Notes: a model not told the origin generated them from the sequence alone. Positions 15,110-24,362 are shown, numbered from the stretch's first letter. The stretch is DNA of 64,000 bases from JAJZRJ01 sp040757055 (GCA_040757055.1 JBFLXY010000004.1:1-64000); one strand, 5' to 3'. Translations and numbers: made by a program.

Positions 15110-17443
15110 GTGAGCAAGACAATCGTGGTCAATGGGCTCGACAAGGATGGCCAGCGCATCAGCTCAAAGAACTTCGAGGAGCTGGTCCAGAAGGCCTTTA
15201 CCAAGTCCCGCAAACTGAAACTCAACACCTACGGCCAGCATAACGTGGGCGGCCGCTTGAACGGCGCAGGCTCGCCGGTGGAGATCGAAATCAACGGCCC
15301 CTGCGGCCAGCGCCTGGGCTGCATGGGCATGCCCGGCACCACCATCACCTGCAACGGCCCGGCCTCCGATGACGTGGGCTATCTCAATATCGGCGCCGAA
15401 ATCACCGTGAAGGGCGACGCCACCAACGGCGTCTGCAACGCCACCGCCGAGGGCAAGGTTTACATCGGCGGCTCCATCGGCGCCCGCGGGCTGACCATGA
15501 CCAAATGGAACCCGGAACACAATCGGCCGGAGTTGTGGGTTCTGGGCTCGGTGGGCGACACCTTTGCCGAATTCAACTGCGGCGGCATCGGCATCATCTG
15601 CGGCATCGAAGCGAAGAACCCGCAGAACGTCCTCGGCTACCGTCCCTGCGTCGGCATGGTCGGCGGCTGGATCTACTACCGCGGCAAGACCGATGGCTCT
15701 TACGACAAGAAGAGCGTCAAGGCCGTGCTGCCCAGCGACGAGCAGTGGCAATGGCTGATGGACCGCATGCCGACTTTCCTCAGGAAGATCGGCCGCCCCA
15801 GGCTGCTCAAAAAACTCTCCAGGCGCGACGAGTGGATGATGCTCATGGCGATTCCGCCGCAGGACCGGGCCTTGATGTTCTCCGGCCCCATGCCCATGGA
15901 GGAATTCAAGCGAAAGATCTGGAATCCCGGTTTCGGCGGCGGCGACCCGATCCGCGACCTGGCCCCCGGCCTCGACCGCTCGCCCATCGGCATGATCGTC
16001 TCCGGTGACCTCCGCCGGCGCAAGCCCTTCTGGGCCAACCGCGACAAGGCTGCGCCCTGCGCCTACTACTGTCCAGTCCACATTCCCACCATCGACCGAT
16101 TGAAACTCATGCGGGAGGGCAAGGAGCAGGAAGCCTACCAGATGCTCATGGAGTACACGCCGCTGCCCGCCTCGATCTGCGGCCACATCTGCCCGAACCT
16201 CTGCATGCAGAACTGCTCGCGCCAGGTAGTGGATGAGAAGATCGACGTGCAGATGCTGGGACGCGCGGCCCGTGACGCCGAGGCCCCCAAGCCGGCGAAG
16301 GCGCTGGGCAAAAAGGTCGCCATCATCGGCGGCGGGCCGGCCGGCATGAACGCCGCCTGGCAGCTCGCCAAGGCCGGGGTCGAGGCGCACATCTACGAAC
16401 GCGACCAGCAACTGGGCGGCAAGCTCGCCCAGGTCATCCCCTGGGAACGCCTGCCCAAGGCGATCTGGGACAAGGAGATCAGCCGCTTCCTCGCCATGCC
16501 GGGCATCAAGGTGAACTTCGGGGTCGCCATGACCAAGGAGAAGTTCGCCGAGCTCAAAAAGGAGTACGACCATGTCATCGTGGCCGTGGGCACCCACCAG
16601 CCGCGCACCATCCCCTTCCCCGGCCATGAGCGGGTGATCCCGGCGCTTGACTTCCTCAAGGAGGCCAAGTCCAGCAAGCCGCCCAAGATCGGCAAGCAGG
16701 TGGTGATCATCGGCGCGGGCAACGTGGGCTGCGACGTGGCCTGCGAGGCGTACCGCCTGGGCGCCGAGCAGGTGACCCTGGTGGACATCCAGAAACCGCT
16801 CGCCTTTGGCAAGGAAAAGGCGGCGGCCGAGGCCCTGGGCGCCAGGTTCCAATGGCCGGTGCAGACCAAAGAGGTCACCGCCGAAGGACTCATCGACGCG
16901 GCAGGCCAGCTCATCCCGGCCCAGACCGTGATCATCTCCATCGGCGATGTGCCGGCCCTGAAGTTCCTGCCGGAAACGGTGGAGGTGGTGACCGTGGGCG
17001 GCGCGGCTTGGGTGAAATGCGATGCCGCCGGCCGCACCAGCGACCCCAAAGTCTCGGCCATCGGCGACGTGGAACGACCGGGCCTGGCCACCAACGCGCT
17101 GGGTGCAGGCAAGAACACGGCCGAGGCCCTCATCGCCGCCTTCAAGGGCGAGGAGTACAAGCCCTTCAGCAAGACGGTGGTGGCCCAGTGCGATCTCACC
17201 CATGCCCACTACGAGCCCCAGCGGCCGGGAGCAAACGCGGCCGAGGAGGCGGAGCGCTGCATGAGCTGCGGCACCTGCCGCGACTGCCATCTCTGCGAAA
17301 CCATCTGCCCGACCCAGGCGATCAGCCGCGAAACCCTGCCTGACGGCACCTATCGCTACATCTCCGATGACGGGAAGTGCATTGCCTGCGGTTTCTGCGC
17401 CGACACCTGCCCCTGCGGCATCTGGATGATGCGGCCGTTCTAA
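15110..17443 (+). CDS. Glutamate synthase GXGXG domain fused to NAD(P)H oxidoreductase (GltD-like) and ferredoxin
   Basis: 777 aa, three modules. Residues ~1-265 are the GXGXG beta-helix that completes the synthase (M-G-M-P-G-T-T-I-T-C-N-G-P, G-E-I-T-V-K-G-D-A style repeats). Residues ~310-705 resemble the small GltD subunit: a cysteine-rich N-lobe (CAYYCP, CGHICPNLCMQNCSR), FAD site IIGGGPAGMNAAW and NAD(P) site IIGAGNVGCDVA. Residues ~715-777 are a 2[4Fe-4S] tail (CMSCGTCRDCHLCETICP, CIACGFCADTCPCG). Start is GTG with AAGGAG upstream. It is the last gene before a strong terminator. The electron donor may be NADPH or ferredoxin. Confidence 0.88.
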   Translation: MSKTIVVNGLDKDGQRISSKNFEELVQKAFTKSRKLKLNTYGQHNVGGRLNGAGSPVEIEINGPCGQRLGCMGMPGTTITCNGPASDDVGYLNIGAEITVKGDATNGVCNATAEGKVYIGGSIGARGLTMTKWNPEHNRPELWVLGSVGDTFAEFNCGGIGIICGIEAKNPQNVLGYRPCVGMVGGWIYYRGKTDGSYDKKSVKAVLPSDEQWQWLMDRMPTFLRKIGRPRLLKKLSRRDEWMMLMAIPPQDRALMFSGPMPMEEFKRKIWNPGFGGGDPIRDLAPGLDRSPIGMIVSGDLRRRKPFWANRDKAAPCAYYCPVHIPTIDRLKLMREGKEQEAYQMLMEYTPLPASICGHICPNLCMQNCSRQVVDEKIDVQMLGRAARDAEAPKPAKALGKKVAIIGGGPAGMNAAWQLAKAGVEAHIYERDQQLGGKLAQVIPWERLPKAIWDKEISRFLAMPGIKVNFGVAMTKEKFAELKKEYDHVIVAVGTHQPRTIPFPGHERVIPALDFLKEAKSSKPPKIGKQVVIIGAGNVGCDVACEAYRLGAEQVTLVDIQKPLAFGKEKAAAEALGARFQWPVQTKEVTAEGLIDAAGQLIPAQTVIISIGDVPALKFLPETVEVVTVGGAAWVKCDAAGRTSDPKVSAIGDVERPGLATNALGAGKNTAEALIAAFKGEEYKPFSKTVVAQCDLTHAHYEPQRPGANAAEEAERCMSCGTCRDCHLCETICPTQAISRETLPDGTYRYISDDGKCIACGFCADTCPCGIWMMRPF

Positions 17444-17469
17444 CCCACATTCATCCCGCGACACCATAA

Positions 17470-17506
17470 AAAAAGGCAGGCCCGGAGATACCGGACCTGC
17501 CTTTTT
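17470..17506. terminator. Terminator after the glutamate synthase genes
   Basis: AAAAAGGCAGGCCCGG (17470-17485) pairs with CCGGACCTGCCTTTTT (17491-17506) with one mismatch and a 5-nt loop, followed by TTTTT. The A-run on the left also makes it usable from the minus strand for the small gene at 17528-17773. Confidence 0.85.
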
Positions 17507-17527
17507 GCTTTCCCTGACAACCGCCGC

Positions 17528-17773
17528 TCACTCGCGCCGGAAAAATTCCGCATCGGGCAAGGGGGGCGAGTTCCCCTCCTTTTTTTCAAAAATCTCAAGC
17601 AGCGTCAGGCTGGCGTCGTCCTGCGCGTGTTCCCGGTAAAACTGGCGCACCGCCATGGGGACATTCTCCGCCGCCACCACCACCTCTTCCGCCGGCTCGG
17701 GACTCAGCCAGCGCAGTTCCGGGTTCCTGGCGCCGTGTCTCTTGAAACGCACCACAAAGTGTCGCTGCATCAT
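17528..17773 (-). CDS. Small protein of unknown function
   Basis: About 81 aa starting M-M-Q-R-H-F-V-V-R-F-K. No family recognised. It has a basic N-terminal strand, then E-P-A-E-E-V-V-V-A-A-E-N and a charged C-terminus; no membrane segment or cysteine motif. GGGTGGGAAG directly precedes two successive ATGs, the second (17770) being better spaced. It lies about 100 bp downstream of the large regulator on the same strand and may be co-transcribed with it. Confidence 0.6.
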   Translation of the reverse strand: MMQRHFVVRFKRHGARNPELRWLSPEPAEEVVVAAENVPMAVRQFYREHAQDDASLTLLEIFEKKEGNSPPLPDAEFFRRE

Positions 17774-17876
17774 CTTCCCACCCCCTGGAACGGATACGGT
17801 CCTCGACCCCATGGTCGCGGAAGCCGGGTTCTGATGCCTTCACCCTAGTGGCTGTTTCTCACAAAAATCTCACACG

Positions 17877-20800
17877 CTACCTTCCCCCTCCCCCTGCTGG
17901 AAAACCCTTACGGCCATCGGCCGCTCTCCCCGCGTCCTCCCGGATCGCAGCCAGCGCCTCTTCGATCTCCGCCGCAGAACACTCCTCTTTGCGGAGCGTC
18001 TCGACAAAATGCTGGAGCAGTTCCTGCGCCAAACGCCCCTCCTTGACATCCACATACAGATGATAAAGGGATTTCACCAGGGCCTCGTTGCCGGGATCGT
18101 GCTGCAAGACCTGCCGCAGCACGTCGATGGCCTCAGCGGCGCGGCCCATCTCGACAAGCCTGGCGCTCCAGCGCTCCGCCACCTCGGTGGCGGTCAGGGC
18201 CAGGGTCGCGCAGTAATCCCCCACCTGGTCATTTTCGGCCAGGGTGTCGATCTCGCAGCCCTGCCACAAGGCCAGGGCCTTCTCAAAGGCCACCCCGGCC
18301 TGCCACCAATGGCCGGAACGGGCCTTCTCCCTGCCTTTTTTCGCCTCGTTCAGGAATTCCCGGGCATCGACCCAGCACTCCTCCAGGCTGAGGATCCCTT
18401 TCCGCAGCACCAGCGACCGCCGTACCGTTTCCTCGCCAAGCACGCCGGCCATGGTCTTGCGCAACCGGGAAAGGGCGGAATCGAACTTGGAACGCGCCTT
18501 CTCCGCATCGCTCTCCGGCCAGATCGCCACCTGGACCTGTTCCTGGCGGAGCTGGAGATTCGGCGCGCAGACCAGCATGGCAAGCAACTGCCGCTGTCCC
18601 GGGGTGAAATCCTGGGCATGCATCACGGCCCCGCCGTCGCAGTCAAGATCAAAGCCGCCGTCGAGGATGCGGATGCGCAACAGGGGAAAAATCTCGCCCT
18701 CGTCGGTGATCCCGACCCCGAGCCGTTGCCGGGCCAGGGTGCGGACGTATCCCTGTTCAATCCCCTGCGCCACGGCGGCGGAAAAAAGTTCCCGCATGGT
18801 TGCAGGGTACCACCCATGCAGGTGGACATAGCCATGCCGCCGCAGGATCGCCAGCCCCTCGCTCAGTTCCTTGCCCGCCTTTTTCGGCCGCCTGGCCCGC
18901 AGGCGCAGGGAAGCGCTAAAGAGCAGGGCGCAGGCCCGGAAATACTCGACGCCGATGGCCTTGCCGCCCTCCAGGGTGCGGGACAGATAGGTTTCGGCCT
19001 GCTCGTCCAGCCCGAGATGCAGATAGACGATGCCGCTCATCAGGTCGTTGAGCAGGAGGTAATAGGGACCGCCAACCTCGGCCCGCAGCCGCCGCGATTC
19101 CTCAAGGGCGTCGATGGCCTCGTCCCGGCGCTGCTGGATGGCACAGACACAGGCAAGGATGTGCAGAAACTGGCTGCGCAGGTGCGGGGTTTCGCCGTAG
19201 AAGCCGGACTGCAACCCCTGCCGGAGAAGTTTCTCCGCCTGCGGCAGATCGCCGCCGGCCATGGCCACCTCGGCCTTCCAGGTCGTGAGCAGGGGGTGGG
19301 TGATGGCGCCGGGGATGAAGCGTCCCTCCGGGGCCGCGTAAGACTCCCGCTCCAGGCGGGCCATGGCCTCGAACTCACCGGTCTTGACCAGGAGGTCGAG
19401 CAGCAGGGTGCGCAGTCCGGCCCGGCTCACCACATCGACCCGCGGGCTGTAGACAAGGCCATAGGCCTGCTCGGCCACCCCGAGTGACTCCGCGTAACGG
19501 CCCTGGAGCAGGTATTCGAAGCCCTGGATGATGCGGATGCGGCCGACAAAGTTGTCGAGGTCGTTCCGCTGGGCCAGTTCCAGGGCGTAGGCCGAGTAGT
19601 GGTGCGCCTTGGCCATGTCCATCTCGAAGAAGCAGCAGCCCGAGGCAAGATCATGGGCGACCAGGATCTTGGTGAAGGTGTCGAGTTCCTCGGCATGGCG
19701 CTCGAAAAGCTCCTCGGCGCGCCGCAGGTGGACGATGCCCTTGTTGTACGAGCCATCGTAGGCCATGTGGAAATTGATGATCTCGGCGATGGCCAGCAAC
19801 TCGCCCACCAGGTCTTCTTCCTTGATGAAGTTGATCCGGGCAGTCTCGAAGTAGGGCAGCGAGGTGCGGGGGTCGGTCAGTTCGGTGACCACTCCGTAAA
19901 AATAGGCGAACCAGCCGGTTTTCCTGATGACCTCCGCCGGAACTCCCTGGAGGACGCCGGAGAGCGTGGCCAGCCGGTTCATGGCCATCAACCCCATGCC
20001 CTCCTGTTCCAGGACCTTTTCCAGGCCGTCGTAATCGCACGCCCGCAGATAATAGAGCATCGCCTTCTGCGGCCGCTTGTGCTCCACCCAGAAGGTTGCG
20101 GCCTGATGCAGGATGGCCCCGATGGTCGGCGCGTCGAGTTCGGCCTGGGCCCGCTCCTGCAGGAATTCCTGAAAGAGATGGTGGAGGCTGAAGAGGGTGT
20201 TCTCCTCATTGAGGCCGCGGACAAAATAGTTCTGTTCCATCAATTTTTCGAGCTGACCGCCGATACCGGCCTGCCCCGTGATCTCCTGGGCAAGTCCCAC
20301 GGGAATCTCGTCCAGCAGCGACAGCTTCAGGAGCGGCAGACGCATCGCCTCCGGCAGCTGGAGAAAGATCTCCTCCTTGAAGTAGGCCGGAATCTCCCCC
20401 TGGTGGATCGAAGCGCCGGCATCCGCCAGCCGGCCCATGCCGTTGCCCCGTTCCAGCGCATGGCTGGCCAGGATGATTCCCATCACCCAGCCATCGGTCG
20501 CGTGTTGCAGGGCCCGTACCATGCCGGCCGGCACCGGCTCGTCCACGGCGTTGCGCAGGAAAAGGGCAACCTCCTCTTCCGACAGGGCAAGATCATGGTT
20601 GGTAAGCTGGAGGGCGTCGCGGCTGAACTTGACGATCCGGGTCTGCAGCGGCACGGTCCAGCGCGAGATGAGAATGAAGCGCAGATGGGGCGGCGAGGTT
20701 TCGATCACATAATCGACCACCGCGAGACTCTGGGCAAAACCGTCGAGGAGGTGGAAATCGTCGAAGACGATGAAGAAGTCGCCGGTCAGCGCGCGGTCGA

Positions 20801-21197
20801 GATCGCCCAGCAGGAGATTCACCGCGCTGCGCAGTTCCAGGATGCTCACCTCGCCGTCGGCCAGCATCTTTTCGAGCTGCGGTGCGGCAAACGCCGGCAA
20901 GGCACGCTTCAGGCTGGCGAGCAGGGCGGTGAGCAGCAGCACCGGATCGCGGTCCTCGATGCCGACCTGGTACCAGACATAGGGGGCCTGGGTGTGCTGG
21001 AGGTACTGCGCTGCCAGGGTGGTCTTGCCCTGACCGGCCTGGGCCTCGATGAGAAAAACCTTCTTGCTCCGGCCCCGGTTGGCCAGACAGGACTCGACCA
21101 GACGAGGCCGAAAGATGGTCTGGCTGGCGGCAAAGCGCGGCGGATAAAATTTATTGGCCGGGATCCGCGCACTGATCTCGGCAAAAAGCTGTGCCAT
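17877..21197 (-). CDS. MalT/SARP-like transcriptional activator (STAND ATPase, TPR, wHTH-BTAD)
   Basis: 1106 aa from the ATG at 21197 (GGGAGGGGGG upstream). Residues ~10-330 form a signal-transducing STAND ATPase as in MalT: Walker A A-G-Q-G-K-T-T-L-A near 57, Walker B F-F-I-V-F-D-D-F-H near 140, and R-F-I-L-I-S-R sensor-like segment. The long middle is helical, TPR-like. The C-terminal ~230 residues contain a winged-helix-like region (L-R-Q-E-Q-V-Q-V-A-I-W-P) followed by a bacterial transcriptional activation domain as in SARP regulators. The usual MalT C-terminal LuxR HTH is absent. It is divergent from amtB-glnK, a possible but unproven target. Confidence 0.8.
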   Translation of the reverse strand: MAQLFAEISARIPANKFYPPRFAASQTIFRPRLVESCLANRGRSKKVFLIEAQAGQGKTTLAAQYLQHTQAPYVWYQVGIEDRDPVLLLTALLASLKRALPAFAAPQLEKMLADGEVSILELRSAVNLLLGDLDRALTGDFFIVFDDFHLLDGFAQSLAVVDYVIETSPPHLRFILISRWTVPLQTRIVKFSRDALQLTNHDLALSEEEVALFLRNAVDEPVPAGMVRALQHATDGWVMGIILASHALERGNGMGRLADAGASIHQGEIPAYFKEEIFLQLPEAMRLPLLKLSLLDEIPVGLAQEITGQAGIGGQLEKLMEQNYFVRGLNEENTLFSLHHLFQEFLQERAQAELDAPTIGAILHQAATFWVEHKRPQKAMLYYLRACDYDGLEKVLEQEGMGLMAMNRLATLSGVLQGVPAEVIRKTGWFAYFYGVVTELTDPRTSLPYFETARINFIKEEDLVGELLAIAEIINFHMAYDGSYNKGIVHLRRAEELFERHAEELDTFTKILVAHDLASGCCFFEMDMAKAHHYSAYALELAQRNDLDNFVGRIRIIQGFEYLLQGRYAESLGVAEQAYGLVYSPRVDVVSRAGLRTLLLDLLVKTGEFEAMARLERESYAAPEGRFIPGAITHPLLTTWKAEVAMAGGDLPQAEKLLRQGLQSGFYGETPHLRSQFLHILACVCAIQQRRDEAIDALEESRRLRAEVGGPYYLLLNDLMSGIVYLHLGLDEQAETYLSRTLEGGKAIGVEYFRACALLFSASLRLRARRPKKAGKELSEGLAILRRHGYVHLHGWYPATMRELFSAAVAQGIEQGYVRTLARQRLGVGITDEGEIFPLLRIRILDGGFDLDCDGGAVMHAQDFTPGQRQLLAMLVCAPNLQLRQEQVQVAIWPESDAEKARSKFDSALSRLRKTMAGVLGEETVRRSLVLRKGILSLEECWVDAREFLNEAKKGREKARSGHWWQAGVAFEKALALWQGCEIDTLAENDQVGDYCATLALTATEVAERWSARLVEMGRAAEAIDVLRQVLQHDPGNEALVKSLYHLYVDVKEGRLAQELLQHFVETLRKEECSAAEIEEALAAIREDAGRAADGRKGFPAGGGGR

Positions 21198-21254
21198 CCC
21201 CCCTCCCTCTCCCTGCACCCCCATCTGCCCCGAAACGGGGCACGCCCGCCACCT

Positions 21255-21278
21255 GACCGATCATGCCACAGATCGGTC
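21255..21278. promoter_or_regulatory. 8-8-8 inverted repeat upstream of the regulator
   Basis: GACCGATC (21255-21262) and GATCGGTC (21271-21278) are perfect inverted repeats with an 8-nt spacer. They lie 58 bp upstream of the regulator start and 180 bp upstream of the amtB sigma-54 promoter, in the shared intergenic region. Candidate operator for autoregulation or for a nitrogen regulator; it does not match the NtrC consensus (TGCACC-N5-GGTGCA). Confidence 0.45.
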
Positions 21279-21457
21279 GAACCATCAAGAAGCTTAAGGA
21301 TTCTCCTGCCTCTGCCGCCATCTGTCGTGCACTTTTGTAACAGACACCCATTTTTTTCACATTTTCGTCCGCCGAAATCGCCAAACGGAACAGGCCCAAC
21401 CTCCGCACATTAACAAAAAACCGAGCGAATCAAGCTTGTTACGATTTCCACGCGCCA

Positions 21458-21473
21458 TGGTTTGGTTCTTGCA
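21458..21473 (+). promoter_or_regulatory. Sigma-54 promoter of amtB-glnK
   Basis: TGGTTTGGTTCTTGCA carries GG and GC exactly 10 nt apart and matches the -24/-12 consensus (TGGCACG-N4-TTGCA) at TGG, the following G, and TTGCA. The predicted start lies near 21484, giving a ~35-nt leader with GAGAGGAG before the amtB ATG at 21519. Sigma-54 control of amtB-glnK is usual in proteobacteria. No clear NtrC site was found upstream. Confidence 0.75.
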
Positions 21474-21518
21474 AAAACGGCTCCAATCCCTGTACCCACC
21501 AAACCAGAGAGGAGACCC

Positions 21519-22847
21519 ATGAAAAGACTCAACAGAGCGCTGCTCCAGGGAGTGGCGATGATTACAACCTGGCCGGCCTTGGCCAGCGCGGCGGAAAACG
21601 GCGTCGATACCGGCACTACTGCCTGGATGCTCATTTCCACCGGCCTGGTGCTGCTGATGGTGCCGGGACTGGCCATGTTCTACGGCGGCCTGGTCCGCAC
21701 CAAGAACGTCCTCGGCACCATGATGCACAGCTTCGTGGCCATGGCGCTCATCGGTGTCCTGTGGCCGGTCTGCGGCTATGCGCTTGCCTTCGGCAAGTCC
21801 ATCCTGGGCGGGTTCGTCGGCTGGAACAGCGACTACTTCCTGCTGGCCGGCATCGACGACACCATCACCAACGGGGTGCCCGAATACATCCTCGCCATGT
21901 TCCAGGGCAAGTTCGCCATCATCACCCCGGCGCTCATCAGCGGTGCCCTGGCGGAGCGGGTCTCCTTCCGGGGCTACTGCCTCTTCATCGTCCTCTGGTT
22001 CCTCGCGGTCTACGTGCCGCTCTGCCACTGGATCTGGGCGCCGGACGGCTGGCTCTTCAACGCCGGGGCCAGCGGGGTCATCGATCTGGCCGGCGGCCTG
22101 GTGATCCATGTCTCGGCCGGCATCAGCGCTCTGGTGGTCGCCCTTTTCCTCGGGCCCCGGCGCGGTTATCCCAAGGTCGCCATGCACCCCAACAACCTGG
22201 TGATGACCATGATGGGCGCGGGCCTCCTCTGGGTCGGCTGGTTCGGCTTCAATGCCGGCTCCACCGTGCAGAGCGGCCTCGATACCGCCCGGGCGCTGAC
22301 CATGACCCAGGTCTCCGCTGCCAGCGGCGCGCTCACCTGGCTCGTCATCGAGGCTCTGGTTTTCAGGAAGGCCACCTCGCTGGGTTTTGTCTCCGGCATC
22401 CTGGCGGGCCTGGTGGTCATCACCCCGGCGGCCGGGGTGGTCCAGCCGGCCGGCGCCCTCACCCTGGGCGCCCTCTCGTCGTTCGTCTGCTACTACGCCC
22501 TCCAGCTCAAGCTCAAACTCGGCTATGACGACTCCCTGGACTGCTTCGGCATCCATGGCGTGGGCAGCGGCTTGGGCGTTCTGCTCCTCTCCTTCTTCAT
22601 CCGCGATTCCTGGATGGCCAAGGCCTCCCTCGCCGCCGGCCGCACCTGGACCGTCCTTGATCAGCTTCAGGTCCAGTTCCTGGGCATGGGGGCCACCATC
22701 GCGTTGGCCGCCACCGCCACCATCATCATCTGCCATCTGGTAGAAAAGAGCATCGGCTTCCGCATCGGGGAGCAGGGAGAAATGGTGGGGCTCGATCAGT
22801 CGCTCCACGGCGAATCCGGCTACGGCCTCGTTCATTCCGACCGGTAA
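21519..22847 (+). CDS. amtB: Ammonium transporter AmtB
   Basis: 442 aa. Trimeric inner-membrane ammonium channel. It starts with a hydrophobic signal-like segment (L-A-S-A-A-E) followed by eleven predicted helices. Recognisable family segments: M-L-I-S-T-G-L-V-L-L-M-V-P-G-L-A-M-F-Y-G-G-L-V-R, G-A-L-A-E-R, D-L-A-G-G-L-V-I-H with a pore histidine, and D-C-F-G-I-H-G-V-G with the second. ATG at 21519 with GAGAGGAG upstream. It is followed after 15 bp by glnK, whose product blocks it when nitrogen is sufficient. Confidence 0.95.
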   Translation: MKRLNRALLQGVAMITTWPALASAAENGVDTGTTAWMLISTGLVLLMVPGLAMFYGGLVRTKNVLGTMMHSFVAMALIGVLWPVCGYALAFGKSILGGFVGWNSDYFLLAGIDDTITNGVPEYILAMFQGKFAIITPALISGALAERVSFRGYCLFIVLWFLAVYVPLCHWIWAPDGWLFNAGASGVIDLAGGLVIHVSAGISALVVALFLGPRRGYPKVAMHPNNLVMTMMGAGLLWVGWFGFNAGSTVQSGLDTARALTMTQVSAASGALTWLVIEALVFRKATSLGFVSGILAGLVVITPAAGVVQPAGALTLGALSSFVCYYALQLKLKLGYDDSLDCFGIHGVGSGLGVLLLSFFIRDSWMAKASLAAGRTWTVLDQLQVQFLGMGATIALAATATIIICHLVEKSIGFRIGEQGEMVGLDQSLHGESGYGLVHSDR

Positions 22848-22862
22848 CAGGAGGGCTGCGCC

Positions 22863-23201
22863 ATGAAAAAAATCGAGGCGATCATCAAGCCGGCCAAGCT
22901 CGACGAGGTCAAGGAAGCGCTGGACGCCATGGGCATCAGAGGCATGACCGTGACCGAGGTCAAAGGCTACGGCCGCCAGAAGGGCCACAGGGAGATCTAC
23001 CGCGGGGCCGAATACCTGGTGGATTTCATCCCCAAGATCAAGATCGAGGTGGTGGTGGAAACGGAGCGGGCCAGCCGGGTGGTGGAGACCGTCCGCCAGG
23101 CGGCGCACACCGGCAAAATCGGCGACGGCAAGATCTTTGTCTATTCCATCGACGAGGTGGTGCGCATCCGCACCGGCGAACGAAACAACGACGCGATCTG
23201 A
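22863..23201 (+). CDS. glnK: Nitrogen regulatory protein P-II (GlnK)
   Basis: 112 aa, exact P-II length. The T-loop carries Tyr51 in R-G-A-E-Y-L-V-D-F, the uridylylation site in GlnB/GlnK proteins. V-E-T-V-R-Q-A-A-H-T-G-K-I-G-D-G-K-I-F-V is the conserved B/C-loop region that binds ATP/ADP. Linkage to amtB identifies it as the GlnK type that gates the transporter. It ends only 6 bp from the convergent stop of the next gene, with no terminator seen between them. Confidence 0.95.
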   Translation: MKKIEAIIKPAKLDEVKEALDAMGIRGMTVTEVKGYGRQKGHREIYRGAEYLVDFIPKIKIEVVVETERASRVVETVRQAAHTGKIGDGKIFVYSIDEVVRIRTGERNNDAI

Positions 23202-23207
23202 GTCGGA

Positions 23208-24362
23208 TCAGGAGAGGCGGTTGCGGTAGTCGGTATAGCCGAACGAGCGCACCACCTCGGTGGTGCCGGTGGCCGGGTCGTAGACTGCGATGGAGGGAAG
23301 ACGCACACCGTTGAAGGTGGTGTTCTTCACCATGGTGTAGTGGGCCATGTCGCAGAAGATGAGACGCTGGCCGATGGCAAGCGGCTGGGGGAAGGAGTAG
23401 TCGCCGATCACGTCGCCGGCGAGACACGTCGGCCCGCCCAGGCGGTAGGTATGGGCGAACTCGCCGGGCTCTCCTGCGCCGACAAGGCGCGGCCGGTAGG
23501 GCATCTCCAAAACGTCCGGCATGTGGGCCGAGGCCGAGGTGTCGAGGATGGCGATTGCCATCTCGTTCTTCACCAGGTCCACCACCTCGCAGACCAGAAC
23601 CCCGATGTTCAGGGCAATGGCCTCGCCGGGTTCGAGATAGACCGGCACCCCGTACTTCTGCTGCACGCCGTCGATCAACCGGCAGAGCAGTTCCACGTCG
23701 TAATCGGACCGGGTGATGTGATGCCCCCCGCCGAAGTTCACCCAGCGCATCCCCTTGAGGAACTCGCCGAATTTTGCTTCAAAGGCGGCCAGGGTATGCT
23801 GCAAGGCATCGGCGTTCTGTTCGCACAGGGCGTGGAAGTGGAGCCCCTCGATGCCGTCCAGCAGCCCGGGCCGGAACTCGGCGCGGGTCACGCCGAGGCG
23901 GGAATACCTGCCGCAGGGGTTGTAGATGTCCACCCCCACCTCGGAATACTCCGGATTCACCCGAATGCCGCAGGAAATTTTTTTGGGATGGGCCAGCACC
24001 TGCTGCCTGAAGCGGCTCCACTGGCTGAAGGAGTTGAAGACCATGTGGTCCACGTAGCCGAGGAGTTCCGGCATCTCCTGCCCGGTGTAGGCCGGGCAGA
24101 AGATGTGGGTCTCGCCGCCGAATTCCTCGCAGCCAAGGCGCGCCTCATCCAGCGAACTCGCAGTGGTGCCCCTGAGCACCTTGTTGATCTGCCCAAAAAG
24201 GGACCACTGGGCAAAGCCCTTCAAGGCGAGCAGGATGGTGCAGCCGGTGCGCTGCTGCACCTGATCAAGCACCGCAAGATTCCGGGCGAGTTTGCCCCTG
24301 TCGCTCACATAGCAGGGCGACGGCACCTCGTGCACAAAGGGGAATTCGTGGGCCACATCCAT
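23208..24362 (-). CDS. nspC: Carboxynorspermidine/carboxyspermidine decarboxylase
   Basis: 384 aa. PLP enzyme of the alanine-racemase-fold decarboxylase family that makes norspermidine or spermidine from the carboxy form. L-A-L-K-G-F-A-Q-W-S near residue 48 carries the PLP lysine. H-F-H-A-L-C-E-Q, F-G-G-G-H-H-I-T and E-P-G-E-A-I are family motifs. G-P-T-C-L-A-G-D-V lies in the C-terminal domain with the catalytic cysteine. Start chosen at the ATG at 24362, which precedes the conserved P-S-P-C-Y-V. Together with the dehydrogenase at 24661 it forms the carboxyspermidine route. Confidence 0.88.
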   Translation of the reverse strand: MDVAHEFPFVHEVPSPCYVSDRGKLARNLAVLDQVQQRTGCTILLALKGFAQWSLFGQINKVLRGTTASSLDEARLGCEEFGGETHIFCPAYTGQEMPELLGYVDHMVFNSFSQWSRFRQQVLAHPKKISCGIRVNPEYSEVGVDIYNPCGRYSRLGVTRAEFRPGLLDGIEGLHFHALCEQNADALQHTLAAFEAKFGEFLKGMRWVNFGGGHHITRSDYDVELLCRLIDGVQQKYGVPVYLEPGEAIALNIGVLVCEVVDLVKNEMAIAILDTSASAHMPDVLEMPYRPRLVGAGEPGEFAHTYRLGGPTCLAGDVIGDYSFPQPLAIGQRLIFCDMAHYTMVKNTTFNGVRLPSIAVYDPATGTTEVVRSFGYTDYRNRLS

